33,175 nucleotides of DNA from Streptomyces sp. McG3 (GTDB taxonomy: Bacteria; Actinomycetota; Actinomycetes; Streptomycetales; Streptomycetaceae): positions 1 to 33,175 of the forward strand of contig NZ_JAAXYC010000063.1 of assembly GCF_018619185.1 (NCBI RefSeq), given 5' to 3'. A program made the position numbers and the translations under genes. Each line of letters begins with the position of its first letter. The stretch's first letter is position 1. The notes under the pieces were generated by a model that did no database searches, was not told where the DNA came from, and saw nothing but the letters and a program-made list of their open reading frames with translations. Shown here one piece after another: positions 1 to 8,095 of the stretch.

Positions 1-2
1 GG

Positions 3-1013
3 TCAGGAACGGGGGCCGGGACGCCCGGGGCCGGGCCCGCTGCGCCCGAAGCCGCCGCCCGTCCCTCCCGGCGGTCCCGGGTGCTGCGCACGGCCGCCGC
101 CCTCGTGCTCATCGCGGCGACCGCCTTCGCCGTCGGCGGTTCGCTGCGCGGAGCCGGTACGGAGATGGCCGAGGCGGCCGGACGGCCCGGGGGAGTGCTC
201 CTGCTCATCGCCGCCCTCATCGCCAACGCGGCCGGGCTCGTCCTGTCGATGCTGTCCTGGCGGGTCCTCGTCGTGGACGGCGGCTCGACGGCCCGCACCA
301 GCGACACCGCCCGGATCTTCTTCATCGGCGTCATCAGCAAATTCGTCCCCGGCCGCATCTGGGGCGTCCTCGCCCACATCCAGCTCGGCAAGGCCGTCGG
401 TATCGCCCCCGAGCGGATGATCGCCGCCTTCGGCCTCGGCCTCGTCATCGGGATGACCACCGGGGCCGCCGCCGGACTCCTCGTCGCACCGGCCGTGTTC
501 GGCACGGGCGCCTGGGTCTTCGCCCCGCTCGTCCTGCTCGCCGCCGCCGCAGTGGCCCGGCCCGGCTGGGTGGGCCGCCTCGTCGCGTGGACGATGCGGC
601 TGGCCCGCCGCCCGGACGGAGCCGCCGAGGGCTCACCCCGGGCCCTGCGGCTCTCCATCGGCTGGGCCTGCGCCTCCTGGGCCGTCTCCGGACTCCACCT
701 GTGGGCGATCGCCGTGCTTCTCGGGGCGCCGCCGCTGCTCTCCCTGCCGGTCTGCGTCGGCGGCTTCGCCCTGGCCACCGTCGCCGGAAGCCTCGCCTTC
801 GTCCTGCCCGACGGCTGGGGCGCCCGCGAACTCGTCCTCCTCGCGCCACTCGGCGCGGTCATGCCGCTGTCCGCCGCCACCGCGGCCGTCATCGCCAGCC
901 GGCTGGTCTGCGTGCTCAGCGAGGTGGCCGCCACCGGCGCCGCACTCGCGTGGGCCCGCGCCGCCGGACCCCTGCCCACCCCCCGACCCGCGCTCCAGGA
1001 AGGAGCCGCATGA
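3..1013 (+). CDS. Lysylphosphatidylglycerol synthase TM-region / flippase-like integral membrane protein (5' end probably outside window)
   Basis: A hydrophobic polytopic protein with about seven or eight membrane segments, resembling the LPG_synthase_TM (UPF0104) family without the C-terminal synthetase domain. Family members are membrane proteins of lipid modification or flipping. Segments such as VLRTAAALVLIAATAFAVGG, LLLIAALIANAAGLVLSMLS and the polar loop FFIGVISKFVPGRIWGVLAH fit the family, whose conserved K-x-x-P-G-x-x-W-G-like loop is seen here as KFVPGRIWG. The frame is open to the window edge. The first in-frame start is GTG at 81, but it lacks a clear ribosome binding site, and an Ala/Pro/Arg-rich stretch precedes it, so the true start probably lies upstream. 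The stop overlaps the next start (ATGA at 1010-1013), placing it in the cluster that follows. It may move or anchor the lipid-linked product; that role is inference. Confidence 0.75.
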   Translation, partial: SGTGAGTPGAGPAAPEAAARPSRRSRVLRTAAALVLIAATAFAVGGSLRGAGTEMAEAAGRPGGVLLLIAALIANAAGLVLSMLSWRVLVVDGGSTARTSDTARIFFIGVISKFVPGRIWGVLAHIQLGKAVGIAPERMIAAFGLGLVIGMTTGAAAGLLVAPAVFGTGAWVFAPLVLLAAAAVARPGWVGRLVAWTMRLARRPDGAAEGSPRALRLSIGWACASWAVSGLHLWAIAVLLGAPPLLSLPVCVGGFALATVAGSLAFVLPDGWGARELVLLAPLGAVMPLSAATAAVIASRLVCVLSEVAATGAALAWARAAGPLPTPRPALQEGAA

Positions 1014-2458
1014 CCTCCGCCGCACCCCCCCTGCTCACCGTGGACGACTGCGAACAACTGTCGACGAGCCAGGTGCACGAGCTGTACCGGTCCCACGTCA
1101 ACAAGAGCCAGGTCTCCCTGATGACCTCCTTCGGCTTCGGCCGGGAACTCGTCGACCACGCCGAGGGGTCGTGGATCCACACCCGCGACGGGCGCCGGAT
1201 CCTCGACTTCACCGGCGGCGTCGGCGTCCTCAACCACGGCCACAACCACCCGCGGATCCTCGCCGCCCGCCGCCGTTTCCAGGAACAGCGCCGGATGGAG
1301 GTCCACAAGACCTACTTCTCGCCCTACGTCGCCGCCCTCGGCCACAACCTCGCCCAGCTCCTCCCCGGCGACCTGAACCTCTCGTTCTTCCCCAACTCGG
1401 GGGCCGAGGCCGTCGAGGGCGCGGTGAAACTCGCGTACAAGTACCACGGCGGCCGCCGGCAGCAGATCCTGCACGCCGACATCAGCTTCCACGGCAAGCT
1501 GCTGGGCTCCGGCAGCCTCACCGGCAGCGCCCAGAACGCCTTCGCCTTCCCCGGCATACCCGGCGTCTCCGCCTTCCGCTACGGCGACCTCGACTCCGTA
1601 CGGGAAGCGGTCGCCGGAGCCCGGGACACCAAGGGCCGCTGCGACGTCTACGCGATCCTCATCGAGCCCTTCTCCGCCTCCACGATGACGGAGTGCTCCG
1701 AGGAGTTCCTGCGCGGCCTGCGGGAGTTGTGCACCGAGGAGAAGATCGTGCTGATCTTCGACGAGATCTACACCGGCTGGGGCAAGACCGGCAGCCTCTT
1801 CCACTTCATGCGCTACCCCGGGCTCGTCCCGGACGTGGTGACCACCTCGAAGTCCTTCGGCGGCGGCAAGTCCTCCGTCTCCGCGTTCGTCGCCCGCGAA
1901 CCCGTCTTCCGCAAGGCCTACGACAGCCTCGGCGACGCCATGCTCCAGTCCACCAGCACCACCTACTACGGCTTCGGCGAGGAGACCGCCACCGCGCTGG
2001 AGGCCGTCAACATCGCGGTCGAGGACGACTATCCGGCCCGCGCCCGCGCCATCGAGCGCGTCCTGCGGCCGGGCCTGGAACGGCTGCGCAAGCAGTACCC
2101 CGACATCATCACGGACGTCCGCGGCGCCGGAGCGCTGTACGGGATCTTCCTCGACGGCGGCCCCCGCCTCCTGGACCTCGCCGCGAAGATCGCCCCCGGC
2201 GGGCTGGCCCGCGACCCGCTGCTGCGCACCAAGGTCATCACCTGTGCGGTCGTCAACGCGATGTACCACGACCACGACGTGTACATGTACTACACGCTCA
2301 ACGGCCGCAGCCCCCTGGTGGCCGCGCCCTCCCTGGTCGCCGGACCCGACGAGGTGGAGATCTTCCTCGACGCCTTCGACAGGACCCTGGCCAAGGGCAT
2401 GAACCGGCTCCTCACCGCCTTCCTCAAGGACAAGGCGGTGTCACGATGGGCGGCCTGA
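1010..2458 (+). CDS. Class III (acetylornithine/GABA-type) PLP-dependent aminotransferase
   Basis: A 482-residue fold-type I aminotransferase of class III. The cofactor site is visible: Asp251 in FDEIYTGWGKTG, which pairs with the pyridine nitrogen, and the Schiff-base Lys281 in TTSKSFGGGK. The N-terminal GGVGVLNHGHNHPRI and the FFPNSGAEAVEGAVKLA segment (phosphate-cup region) are also typical. The family moves an amino group between an amine or amino acid and a keto acid or aldehyde; the substrate cannot be read from sequence. It starts at ATG 1010 inside the preceding stop, behind AGGAG at 1001-1005, so it is translationally coupled. With an epimerase, glycosyltransferases and a UbiA enzyme next door, it may install an amino group on a sugar or a polyol chain, although class III enzymes more often act on omega-amines. 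I cannot distinguish these options. Confidence 0.85.
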   Translation: MTSAAPPLLTVDDCEQLSTSQVHELYRSHVNKSQVSLMTSFGFGRELVDHAEGSWIHTRDGRRILDFTGGVGVLNHGHNHPRILAARRRFQEQRRMEVHKTYFSPYVAALGHNLAQLLPGDLNLSFFPNSGAEAVEGAVKLAYKYHGGRRQQILHADISFHGKLLGSGSLTGSAQNAFAFPGIPGVSAFRYGDLDSVREAVAGARDTKGRCDVYAILIEPFSASTMTECSEEFLRGLRELCTEEKIVLIFDEIYTGWGKTGSLFHFMRYPGLVPDVVTTSKSFGGGKSSVSAFVAREPVFRKAYDSLGDAMLQSTSTTYYGFGEETATALEAVNIAVEDDYPARARAIERVLRPGLERLRKQYPDIITDVRGAGALYGIFLDGGPRLLDLAAKIAPGGLARDPLLRTKVITCAVVNAMYHDHDVYMYYTLNGRSPLVAAPSLVAGPDEVEIFLDAFDRTLAKGMNRLLTAFLKDKAVSRWAA

Positions 2459-3492
2459 CCATCGCCGTGACCGGAGCCGCCGGCATGCTCGGCTCCCACC
2501 TGGTGACCCGGCTCGCCGCCGACGGCCACGACGTCGTCGGCGTCGACCTGCGCGACGACCCCCACCCGCCCGCCGGGGCCCGCCACATCGTCGCCGACAT
2601 CCGCGACGCGACGGCGCTCGCCCGCGCCTTCGACGGGGCCCACGCGCTGGTGCACTGCGCCGCGGCGCTGCCCAGCTACCCCGTCGACCAGATCCGCTCC
2701 ATCACCGTCGACGGCACCCGCACCGTCCTGACCGCCGCGTACCGGGCCCGGATCGACCGGGTCGTCCACATCTCCTCCACCGCCGTCTACGGACTGCCCA
2801 AGCGGGTCCCCACCCCGGAGGAGCACCCCCGCGAGCCCGTCGACCCGTACAGCAGGGCGAAGGCCGAGGCCGAGGAGGTCTGCGAGGAGTTCCGGGCGCG
2901 CGGTATGTGCCTGCCGGTGCTGCGCCCCAAGACCTTCCTCGGGCCCGGCCGCATGGGCCTCTTCTCGATGCTCTTCGAGTGGGCCGAGGAGCGCCGCAAC
3001 TTCCCGGTCCTCGGCCGGGGCGACGTCCGCATCCAGATGTTCGGCATGGCCGACCTCGTCGACTCCGTGGTGCTCGCCCTCGACGCACCGCCCGAGATCG
3101 CCAACGACGTCTACAACCTGGGCGCCGCCGAATTCGGCACCCTGCGCGAGGACTTCCAGGCCGTGCTGGACGCGGCCGGACACGGCAAACGCGTGGTCCC
3201 GCTGCCGGCAGCACCGGCACTCGCGGTCCTGCGCCTGCTGGAGCGCACCAAGCTCTCCCCGGTCTACGGGCGGCTGCTCTTCAAGCTCCTCGACGACAGC
3301 TACGTGGACATCGGCCGGGCCACCGAACGGCTCGGCTTCCGCCCCGCGCTCTCCAACCAGGACGCCATCCTCGGCACGTACGCGTGGTGGCGCACCCAGC
3401 GGGGGGCCAGCGCACCCGCTCCCGGAGCCGGCCGGACCAGCCGGGAACCGTGGCGCCAAGGGGCGCTCGGCCTGGCCAAGGTCTTCTTCTGA
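2446..3492 (+). CDS. NAD(P)-dependent epimerase/dehydratase (extended SDR)
   Basis: A 348-residue extended short-chain dehydrogenase. The Rossmann glycine motif TGAAGMLG (residues 9-16) opens the protein, an acidic residue follows beta-2 (VVGVDLRDD), the catalytic Ser lies in HISSTAVYG near residue 111, and the YxxxK pair is Tyr135/Lys139. Family members epimerise, dehydrate or reduce nucleotide sugars or related substrates. The ATG at 2446 lies 13 bases inside the aminotransferase gene, so the two are probably coupled. The tail beyond about residue 325 is Ala/Pro/Arg-rich. Adjacent to a UbiA-type phosphoribosyltransferase-like enzyme, it could act on a nucleotide sugar or, like DprE2 in the arabinan pathway, on a polyprenyl-linked pentose. 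That comparison is inference. Confidence 0.85.
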   Translation: MGGLTIAVTGAAGMLGSHLVTRLAADGHDVVGVDLRDDPHPPAGARHIVADIRDATALARAFDGAHALVHCAAALPSYPVDQIRSITVDGTRTVLTAAYRARIDRVVHISSTAVYGLPKRVPTPEEHPREPVDPYSRAKAEAEEVCEEFRARGMCLPVLRPKTFLGPGRMGLFSMLFEWAEERRNFPVLGRGDVRIQMFGMADLVDSVVLALDAPPEIANDVYNLGAAEFGTLREDFQAVLDAAGHGKRVVPLPAAPALAVLRLLERTKLSPVYGRLLFKLLDDSYVDIGRATERLGFRPALSNQDAILGTYAWWRTQRGASAPAPGAGRTSREPWRQGALGLAKVFF

Positions 3493-3509
3493 TCCCCTGG
3501 AGCCCTGCC

Positions 3510-4685
3510 GTGGACATCACCCGGTCCTCACCCGCGCCCGTGCGCGTGGTGGCAGTCCCGCCCGAACCCGAACCCGCCGACCCCACCGCCCTGCCCGAAC
3601 CCACCGCCGTGGAGCCGCTTCAGCCTCTTCTGACCGTGACCCCGACCGTGACCCCGACCGTGACCCCGACCGCGATCACGACCACCGTGGCCCCGACCGT
3701 GACCCCGACCGCGATCACGACCACCGTGACCCCGACCGCGATCACGACCGCCACCACCGTGACCACGAGCGTGACCGCGACCGACGTACGGGGCCGTCAC
3801 CGCCGCAACCGGCCCCGCGACCTCCTCGCACTCCTGCGCCCCGGCCAGTGGGTGAAGAACCTGGCCGTCGTCCCACTGGCCCTGCTCGACACCCACCCCT
3901 GGGGGACCGCCGCCTTCCTGCGCACCGGCTGGGCCGTCCTCGGCTTCACCCTCGCCTCCGCGCTCGTCTATGTCGTCAACGACCTCGCCGACCGGGAGCG
4001 GGACCGGCTGCACCCGGTCAAACGCCACCGCCCGATCGCCTCCGGCCAGGTGTCCACCACCGCCGCCGGAGCGCTGACCGGCGTCCTCGCCCTGTCACTG
4101 ACCGGCTGGGCGGTGGCCGGGCCCGCCTGGCAGTGGTGGCCCACCGCCCTCTACCTGGCGCTGAGCCTCGCCTACTCCCAGGGCCTCAAACACGTACCGC
4201 TGGTGGACGCGTTCATCGTGGCGACCGGCTTCGTCCTGCGGCTCGTCCAGGGGTCGCTGCTCGTCGGCGCCCGGATGTCCGAGTGGCTGGCGCTCTGCGT
4301 CTTCTCGCTCTGCCTGATGCTGGCGCTCGGCAAACGGCGGCACGAGATGACGGCGGCGGGCCGCGCCCACCGCCCCGCCCTGCGCGGTTACACGCTCGCC
4401 TTCCTCGACCACCTCGTCGTCCTGGTCGCCGTGCTGACGGCCGTCAGTTACGTGCTCTACCTGCGCGACGACGCGGCCCTCGCCGCCGGGGCCTCCCTCG
4501 TCACCCTGCTCTCGGCCCCCTGCGCCGTCTTCGGCCTCGCCCGCTACCTCCAGCTCCTCCTCGTCGAGGAGGGCGGCGGCAACCCCGTCCACGTCCTCTT
4601 CCGGGACCGCGCCACGCTCGTCAACGCGGCGCTGTGGGCGGTGCTCGTCGCCCTCGCCCTCCTCCTCCCGCACGCGTCCGCATGA
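3510..4685 (+). CDS. UbiA-family prenyltransferase, decaprenyl-phosphate phosphoribosyltransferase-like, with repetitive N-terminus
   Basis: A 391-residue protein. The C-terminal ~290 residues are a multi-spanning UbiA domain. It begins with RPGQWVKN near residue 110 and carries the Asp-rich Mg-diphosphate motif NDLADRERD near residue 157, followed by HPVKRHRPIASG; the second conserved region is DAFIVATGFVLRLVQG. The RPxQWxKN and HPxKRxRPIASG signatures are those of the decaprenyl-phosphate phosphoribosyltransferase (DPPR synthase) branch rather than quinone or heme prenyltransferases. That branch joins phosphoribosyl diphosphate to polyprenyl phosphate. Residues 1-95 are unusual: a Pro/Glu-rich stretch and then Val-Thr-Pro-Thr repeats. 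The GTG at 3510 has GGAG at 3498-3501 and lies 17 bases after the previous stop. GTG codons inside the repeats could also serve as starts, so the length of the N-terminus is uncertain. Confidence 0.82.
   Translation: MDITRSSPAPVRVVAVPPEPEPADPTALPEPTAVEPLQPLLTVTPTVTPTVTPTAITTTVAPTVTPTAITTTVTPTAITTATTVTTSVTATDVRGRHRRNRPRDLLALLRPGQWVKNLAVVPLALLDTHPWGTAAFLRTGWAVLGFTLASALVYVVNDLADRERDRLHPVKRHRPIASGQVSTTAAGALTGVLALSLTGWAVAGPAWQWWPTALYLALSLAYSQGLKHVPLVDAFIVATGFVLRLVQGSLLVGARMSEWLALCVFSLCLMLALGKRRHEMTAAGRAHRPALRGYTLAFLDHLVVLVAVLTAVSYVLYLRDDAALAAGASLVTLLSAPCAVFGLARYLQLLLVEEGGGNPVHVLFRDRATLVNAALWAVLVALALLLPHASA
3633..3780 (+). repeat. Imperfect tandem repeat coding for a Thr-Val-Pro-Thr tract
   Basis: The 12-base unit ACCGTGACCCCG and longer units built from it recur through this interval. 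A 24-base block beginning GTGACCCCGACCGCGATCAC is repeated at 3660-3683, 3699-3722 and 3726-3749. All copies stay in frame and encode runs such as TVTPTVTPTVTPTAITTT. It is probably variable in copy number between strains. It lies wholly within the UbiA gene, before the first membrane segment. Confidence 0.9.
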
Positions 4686-4713
4686 CCCACCGACCGCCCG
4701 AAGGCGCCGCCCC

Positions 4714-5745
4714 GTGAACCGGAAGCAACCGCTCGTCTCCGTCGTCATCCCCAACTACAACTACGGCCGCGCCCTGGAGCTCTGCCTGCGCGCCGCCCTC
4801 GCCCAGACCTACGAACCACTGGAGGTGCTGCTGATCGACGACTGCTCCACCGACGACTCGGTCGCCGTCGCCGAGGCCTGCGGCGTCCGGGTGATCAGCA
4901 CCGGCGTCAACAGCGGGGTCGCCACCACCCGCAACACCGGCGCGGCCCACGCCCGCGGCGAGATCATCGTGTTCGTCGACTCCGACGTGGCGATGGAACA
5001 GGACGCCATCGCCAACGCCGTCGCCCTGCTCGACTCCGACCCCCGCATCGGCGCGGTCTGCGGCACCTACGACGCCGAACCCCTCATCCGGGACAGCCTG
5101 ATCGAGGAGTACCGCTGCCTCCACCAGTTCTACTGGCTCGCCGAGACCGAGGGCCGCATCGGCACCCTGCACACCGCGATCTGCGCCATGCCCGCCCGGG
5201 TCTTCGCCGAGATCGGCCCCTTCAACCCCCGGCTGCGGCACACCGAGGACGGCGACTACGCCGCCCGGATCTGCCGGAGTTACGAGGTCCACAGCTCCAC
5301 CACCGTGCGCGGCCGGCACGACCACGACGACACCTGGCGGGTCGTGCTGCGCAAGGTCTTCCACCGCACCCGGCTGCACATCCCGCTGTACGTCCGCCGC
5401 GGCGACCTCCCCGGCGGCATCGCCACCGGCCCCCGCGCCGGAGCCAGCGTCGCTTCCCTGCTCGCCCTGCTGACCCTGCCACTCGGCCTGATCGCCCTGC
5501 CCTGGCTGCTCGCCCCCGCCGCCCTGCTGGTGTTCACCCTGCTCGCGGACACCGCCCTCCACCGCTTCGTCCTGCGCCGCCGGGGCCCCCTGTTCGCCGC
5601 CTACTTCGCCTTCGTGCACACCGTGGTCAACGCGGTCATCGCGGCGGGCGCGGGCGTCGGCGTCCTCCAGTGGCTGACCTCCCGCCGCTTCCGCCGGCTG
5701 TACGAGCCGGGGGAGCACCTCGCGCCGGTGCGGGCCGCCACATGA
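4714..5745 (+). CDS. Family 2 glycosyltransferase (GT-A fold) with C-terminal membrane segments
   Basis: A 343-residue GT2 enzyme. The nucleotide-sugar-binding start VSVVIPNYNYGRALELCLRA, the IDDCSTDDS loop, NSGVATTRNTGAA and the metal-binding DSD motif (VFVDSDVAME) are all present. HTEDGDYAARICRSY follows at the acceptor side (ED motif). After about residue 230 there are two or three hydrophobic segments (SLLALLTLPLGLIALPWLLA and the following stretch), so it acts at the cytoplasmic membrane face, as polyprenyl-phosphate glycosyltransferases and lipid-linked glycan enzymes do. The GTG at 4714 overlaps the stop of a possible 11-codon reading frame (4682-4717) that itself begins on the UbiA stop. 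The gene ends in an ATGA overlap with the next. Donor and acceptor are unknown. Confidence 0.87.
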   Translation: MNRKQPLVSVVIPNYNYGRALELCLRAALAQTYEPLEVLLIDDCSTDDSVAVAEACGVRVISTGVNSGVATTRNTGAAHARGEIIVFVDSDVAMEQDAIANAVALLDSDPRIGAVCGTYDAEPLIRDSLIEEYRCLHQFYWLAETEGRIGTLHTAICAMPARVFAEIGPFNPRLRHTEDGDYAARICRSYEVHSSTTVRGRHDHDDTWRVVLRKVFHRTRLHIPLYVRRGDLPGGIATGPRAGASVASLLALLTLPLGLIALPWLLAPAALLVFTLLADTALHRFVLRRRGPLFAAYFAFVHTVVNAVIAAGAGVGVLQWLTSRRFRRLYEPGEHLAPVRAAT

Positions 5746-6941
5746 CCGGGACCCTGACGGCGGGCGGCTCGGCGGACCGCCCCGGTGCCGTGGACCCGAA
5801 CGTCCCCGACGCCGTACCCGGCACAGCACCGGACGCACCCGAGGAGACGGCCGCCCCGCCCCGCCGGTGGCCCGGCCGGCTGCTGCTCGCCGTCGCCGTT
5901 CTGTGGGCCCTGTTCGTCGCAGCCCGCGCCCTCCTCAGCGGCCGGTGGTGGGCGTGGAACGGCCTCGGCCTCGCGCCGCCCGCCCTCCATCTGCTGTTCC
6001 CGCTCGCCCTGCTGATCCCGGCCGCCCTGATCCGGCACGGCAGACGGGCGGCGGTGAGCGTGGTCCTGCTCTCCCTGCTGCTCGGCTCCTGGCAGACCGG
6101 ACTGCACCCCGGGGCGCTCCTGCGCGGGCAGCCCGCCGTCCCCCCGGACGCACTGAGGGTGGTCAGCTGGAACACCTTCTTCTGGGACCAGGACAGCGAC
6201 ACCGACGCCTTCTACGCGTACCTCAAGTCCCGTTCCGCCGACGTCTACCTCCTCCAGGAGTACCAGAACGCCCGCGGTGACGAACCAGCGCCGATCGACG
6301 ACCTCGCCCGGCTCCGGAAGGAGTTCCCCGGCTTCCACATCGCCACCGAGGGGGAGTTCCTCACCCTGTCCCGCTTCCCGATCACCTCCGCGCGGGCGCT
6401 GCGCCCCGACGGGCTCGCCCCGCCCGACACCTCCTGGGCCGACTACTGGAACGTCCGCGTCCTGCGCACCGACCTCGACGTCGACGGCCGGACCCTGTCC
6501 CTCTACAACACGCACCTGCCCGATCTGCTGAACGTCGACCGCAACCCGCTGACCCCCGCCTACCACCGCTCCGTACGTCAGCTCTCCGAGCGCCGCCAGC
6601 GGCACTTCGAGGCGCTGCGCGAGGACCTCGACGCCAACGGCCACCCGGTGGTCCTCGCCGGGGACCTCAATGTGCTGCCGGGCACCGGGGACCTGCGCTG
6701 GTTCGACGGGCTGCGGGACGCCGCCGACGCGGGGGACTCCGTCTACCCGGCGACCTTCCCGGTGAGCGGCCCGGCGCTCTGGCGGCTCGACTGGGCGTTC
6801 GTCTCGCCCCGGATCGACCTGCACCGGCAGTCCGTCCAGGATCCGCCCGCCGCGCTCTCCACCCACCGGCTGATCGATCTCCGCCTCTCCCTGCCCGCCC
6901 CCGGGGCGTCCGCCCCGGCCACCGAGAAGGACCGGTCATGA
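5742..6941 (+). CDS. Endonuclease/exonuclease/phosphatase (EEP) family hydrolase with N-terminal membrane segments (first of two)
   Basis: A 399-residue protein with about three hydrophobic helices in residues 46-125 followed by an EEP (DNase I-like) domain, which probably faces outside. Catalytic-motif residues visible are Asn144 in SWNTFFW, Glu173 in LLQEY, His258 in NTHLPD, Asp308/Asn310 in AGDLN, the RLDWAF segment, and His375. The usual S-D-H triplet at the end reads S-T-H here (Thr374), so the Asp that normally orients the catalytic His is missing. The family includes phosphodiesterases and lipid phosphatases as well as nucleases. With a membrane anchor and glycosyltransferases around it, a lipid-phosphate or phosphodiester substrate is more plausible than DNA, but this is inference. 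Start and stop are both ATGA-type overlaps. Confidence 0.82.
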   Translation: MTGTLTAGGSADRPGAVDPNVPDAVPGTAPDAPEETAAPPRRWPGRLLLAVAVLWALFVAARALLSGRWWAWNGLGLAPPALHLLFPLALLIPAALIRHGRRAAVSVVLLSLLLGSWQTGLHPGALLRGQPAVPPDALRVVSWNTFFWDQDSDTDAFYAYLKSRSADVYLLQEYQNARGDEPAPIDDLARLRKEFPGFHIATEGEFLTLSRFPITSARALRPDGLAPPDTSWADYWNVRVLRTDLDVDGRTLSLYNTHLPDLLNVDRNPLTPAYHRSVRQLSERRQRHFEALREDLDANGHPVVLAGDLNVLPGTGDLRWFDGLRDAADAGDSVYPATFPVSGPALWRLDWAFVSPRIDLHRQSVQDPPAALSTHRLIDLRLSLPAPGASAPATEKDRS

Positions 6942-8095
6942 CCCGGCGCTCCGCGCGCTCGCCCCGCTTCGACGCGACGATCGTGCTCACCTACTACCTC
7001 CCGTACACCAGCGGGCTCACCGAAGTGGCCCGCACGGTCGCCGAGGGGCTGGCCGCGCGGGGCCGCCGGGTCGCCGTCGTCGCCTGCCGGCACGACCCGG
7101 ACCGCCCCGCACGGGAGACCGTCAACGGCGTCGAGGTGTTCCGCGCCCCGGTCGCCGCCCGGCTCGGACGCGGGGTGATCAGCCCCGGGTTCGCCCCGCT
7201 CGCCGGGCGGATCGCCCGCGCCTCCCGGGTCGTCAACCTCCACCTGCCGATGCTGGAGGCGGGGCTCGTCGCCCGCCTCGCCGGGGACACCCCGGTGGTC
7301 GCCACCCACCACGACGACGTCTGGCTGGCCGGGGGCGCTCTCGCCCCGCTGCAGGTGAAGGCCGTCGACGCCTCGGTGGCCCGGGCGCTGCGCCGCTCGG
7401 CCGCCGTGGTCGTCAACAACGTGGACCACGCGGAGCATTCGCGCCACTGGCCCCTGATGCGCGGGCGCCGGCTGCTGGCCATCGCCCCGCCCTGCCGCGA
7501 ACGCGAGCCCGCCCCCGCCGCCTTCCGCGAGACGGCCGGTCCGCACTTCGGCTTCCTCGGCCGGATCGCCCCGGAGAAGGGGCTGCACCACCTGGTCGAC
7601 GCCTTCCGGACGATCCCGGACCCCGAGGCCCGGCTGCTGATCGCCGGCGACTACTCCAAGGTCGCGGGCGGCAGCGTCGTCGGGGCCCTGCGCGCACGGG
7701 CCGGCGACGACACCCGTATCCGGTTCACCGGCTTCCTCGCCGACGACCGGGTGGCGGGCTTCTACGCCTCGCTGGACGCCTTCGCCCTGCCGTCCGTCGC
7801 CGAGGAGTCCTTCGGCATCTCCCAGGCCGAGGCGATGATGCTCGGTGTCCCCTCCGTCGCGAGCGACGCGCCGGGCATGCGCGTGCCGGTGTCCGAGACC
7901 GGTTTCGGCCGTCTCTTCCCGCCGGGCGACGCCCGCGCCCTGGCCGATGCCCTCCTGGAGGTCGCCGCCTACGCCCCGGAGCGCCGCGCCGAGGGAGGCC
8001 GCGACGCCCGCGCCCGGTACGGGACGGACAGCTGCCTGGACGCCTACGACGCGCTGTTCCAGGAGGCCGGGGCCGTACAGGGAGCCCCCGCGTGA
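6938..8095 (+). CDS. Family 4 glycosyltransferase (GT-B fold)
   Basis: A 385-residue GT-B enzyme. The N-terminal acceptor domain opens with IVLTYYLPYTSGLTEVARTVAEGLAARGRRV (residues 15-45; the loop YLPYTSG is typical). The C-terminal donor domain starts at FGFLGRIAPEKGLHHLVDAF and carries the E-x7-E signature EESFGISQAEAMMLGVP, with the second Glu contacting the donor nucleotide. No membrane segment is seen, so it is a cytosolic or peripheral inverting/retaining transferase of the WcaJ/PimB-like broad family (GT4 are retaining). ATG 6938 overlaps the previous stop and GTG 8092 of the next gene overlaps its stop, so all three are translationally coupled. It lies between two EEP paralogues, which suggests one shared substrate pathway. 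Confidence 0.87.
   Translation: MTRRSARSPRFDATIVLTYYLPYTSGLTEVARTVAEGLAARGRRVAVVACRHDPDRPARETVNGVEVFRAPVAARLGRGVISPGFAPLAGRIARASRVVNLHLPMLEAGLVARLAGDTPVVATHHDDVWLAGGALAPLQVKAVDASVARALRRSAAVVVNNVDHAEHSRHWPLMRGRRLLAIAPPCREREPAPAAFRETAGPHFGFLGRIAPEKGLHHLVDAFRTIPDPEARLLIAGDYSKVAGGSVVGALRARAGDDTRIRFTGFLADDRVAGFYASLDAFALPSVAEESFGISQAEAMMLGVPSVASDAPGMRVPVSETGFGRLFPPGDARALADALLEVAAYAPERRAEGGRDARARYGTDSCLDAYDALFQEAGAVQGAPA

Noticed and set aside
2290..3459. Long open frames opposite or in other frames of real genes, here and throughout the window.
   Set aside because: In DNA this GC-rich, shadow frames stay open by chance; these are Arg/Gly/Pro-rich with no domain and lie wholly over well-supported genes.
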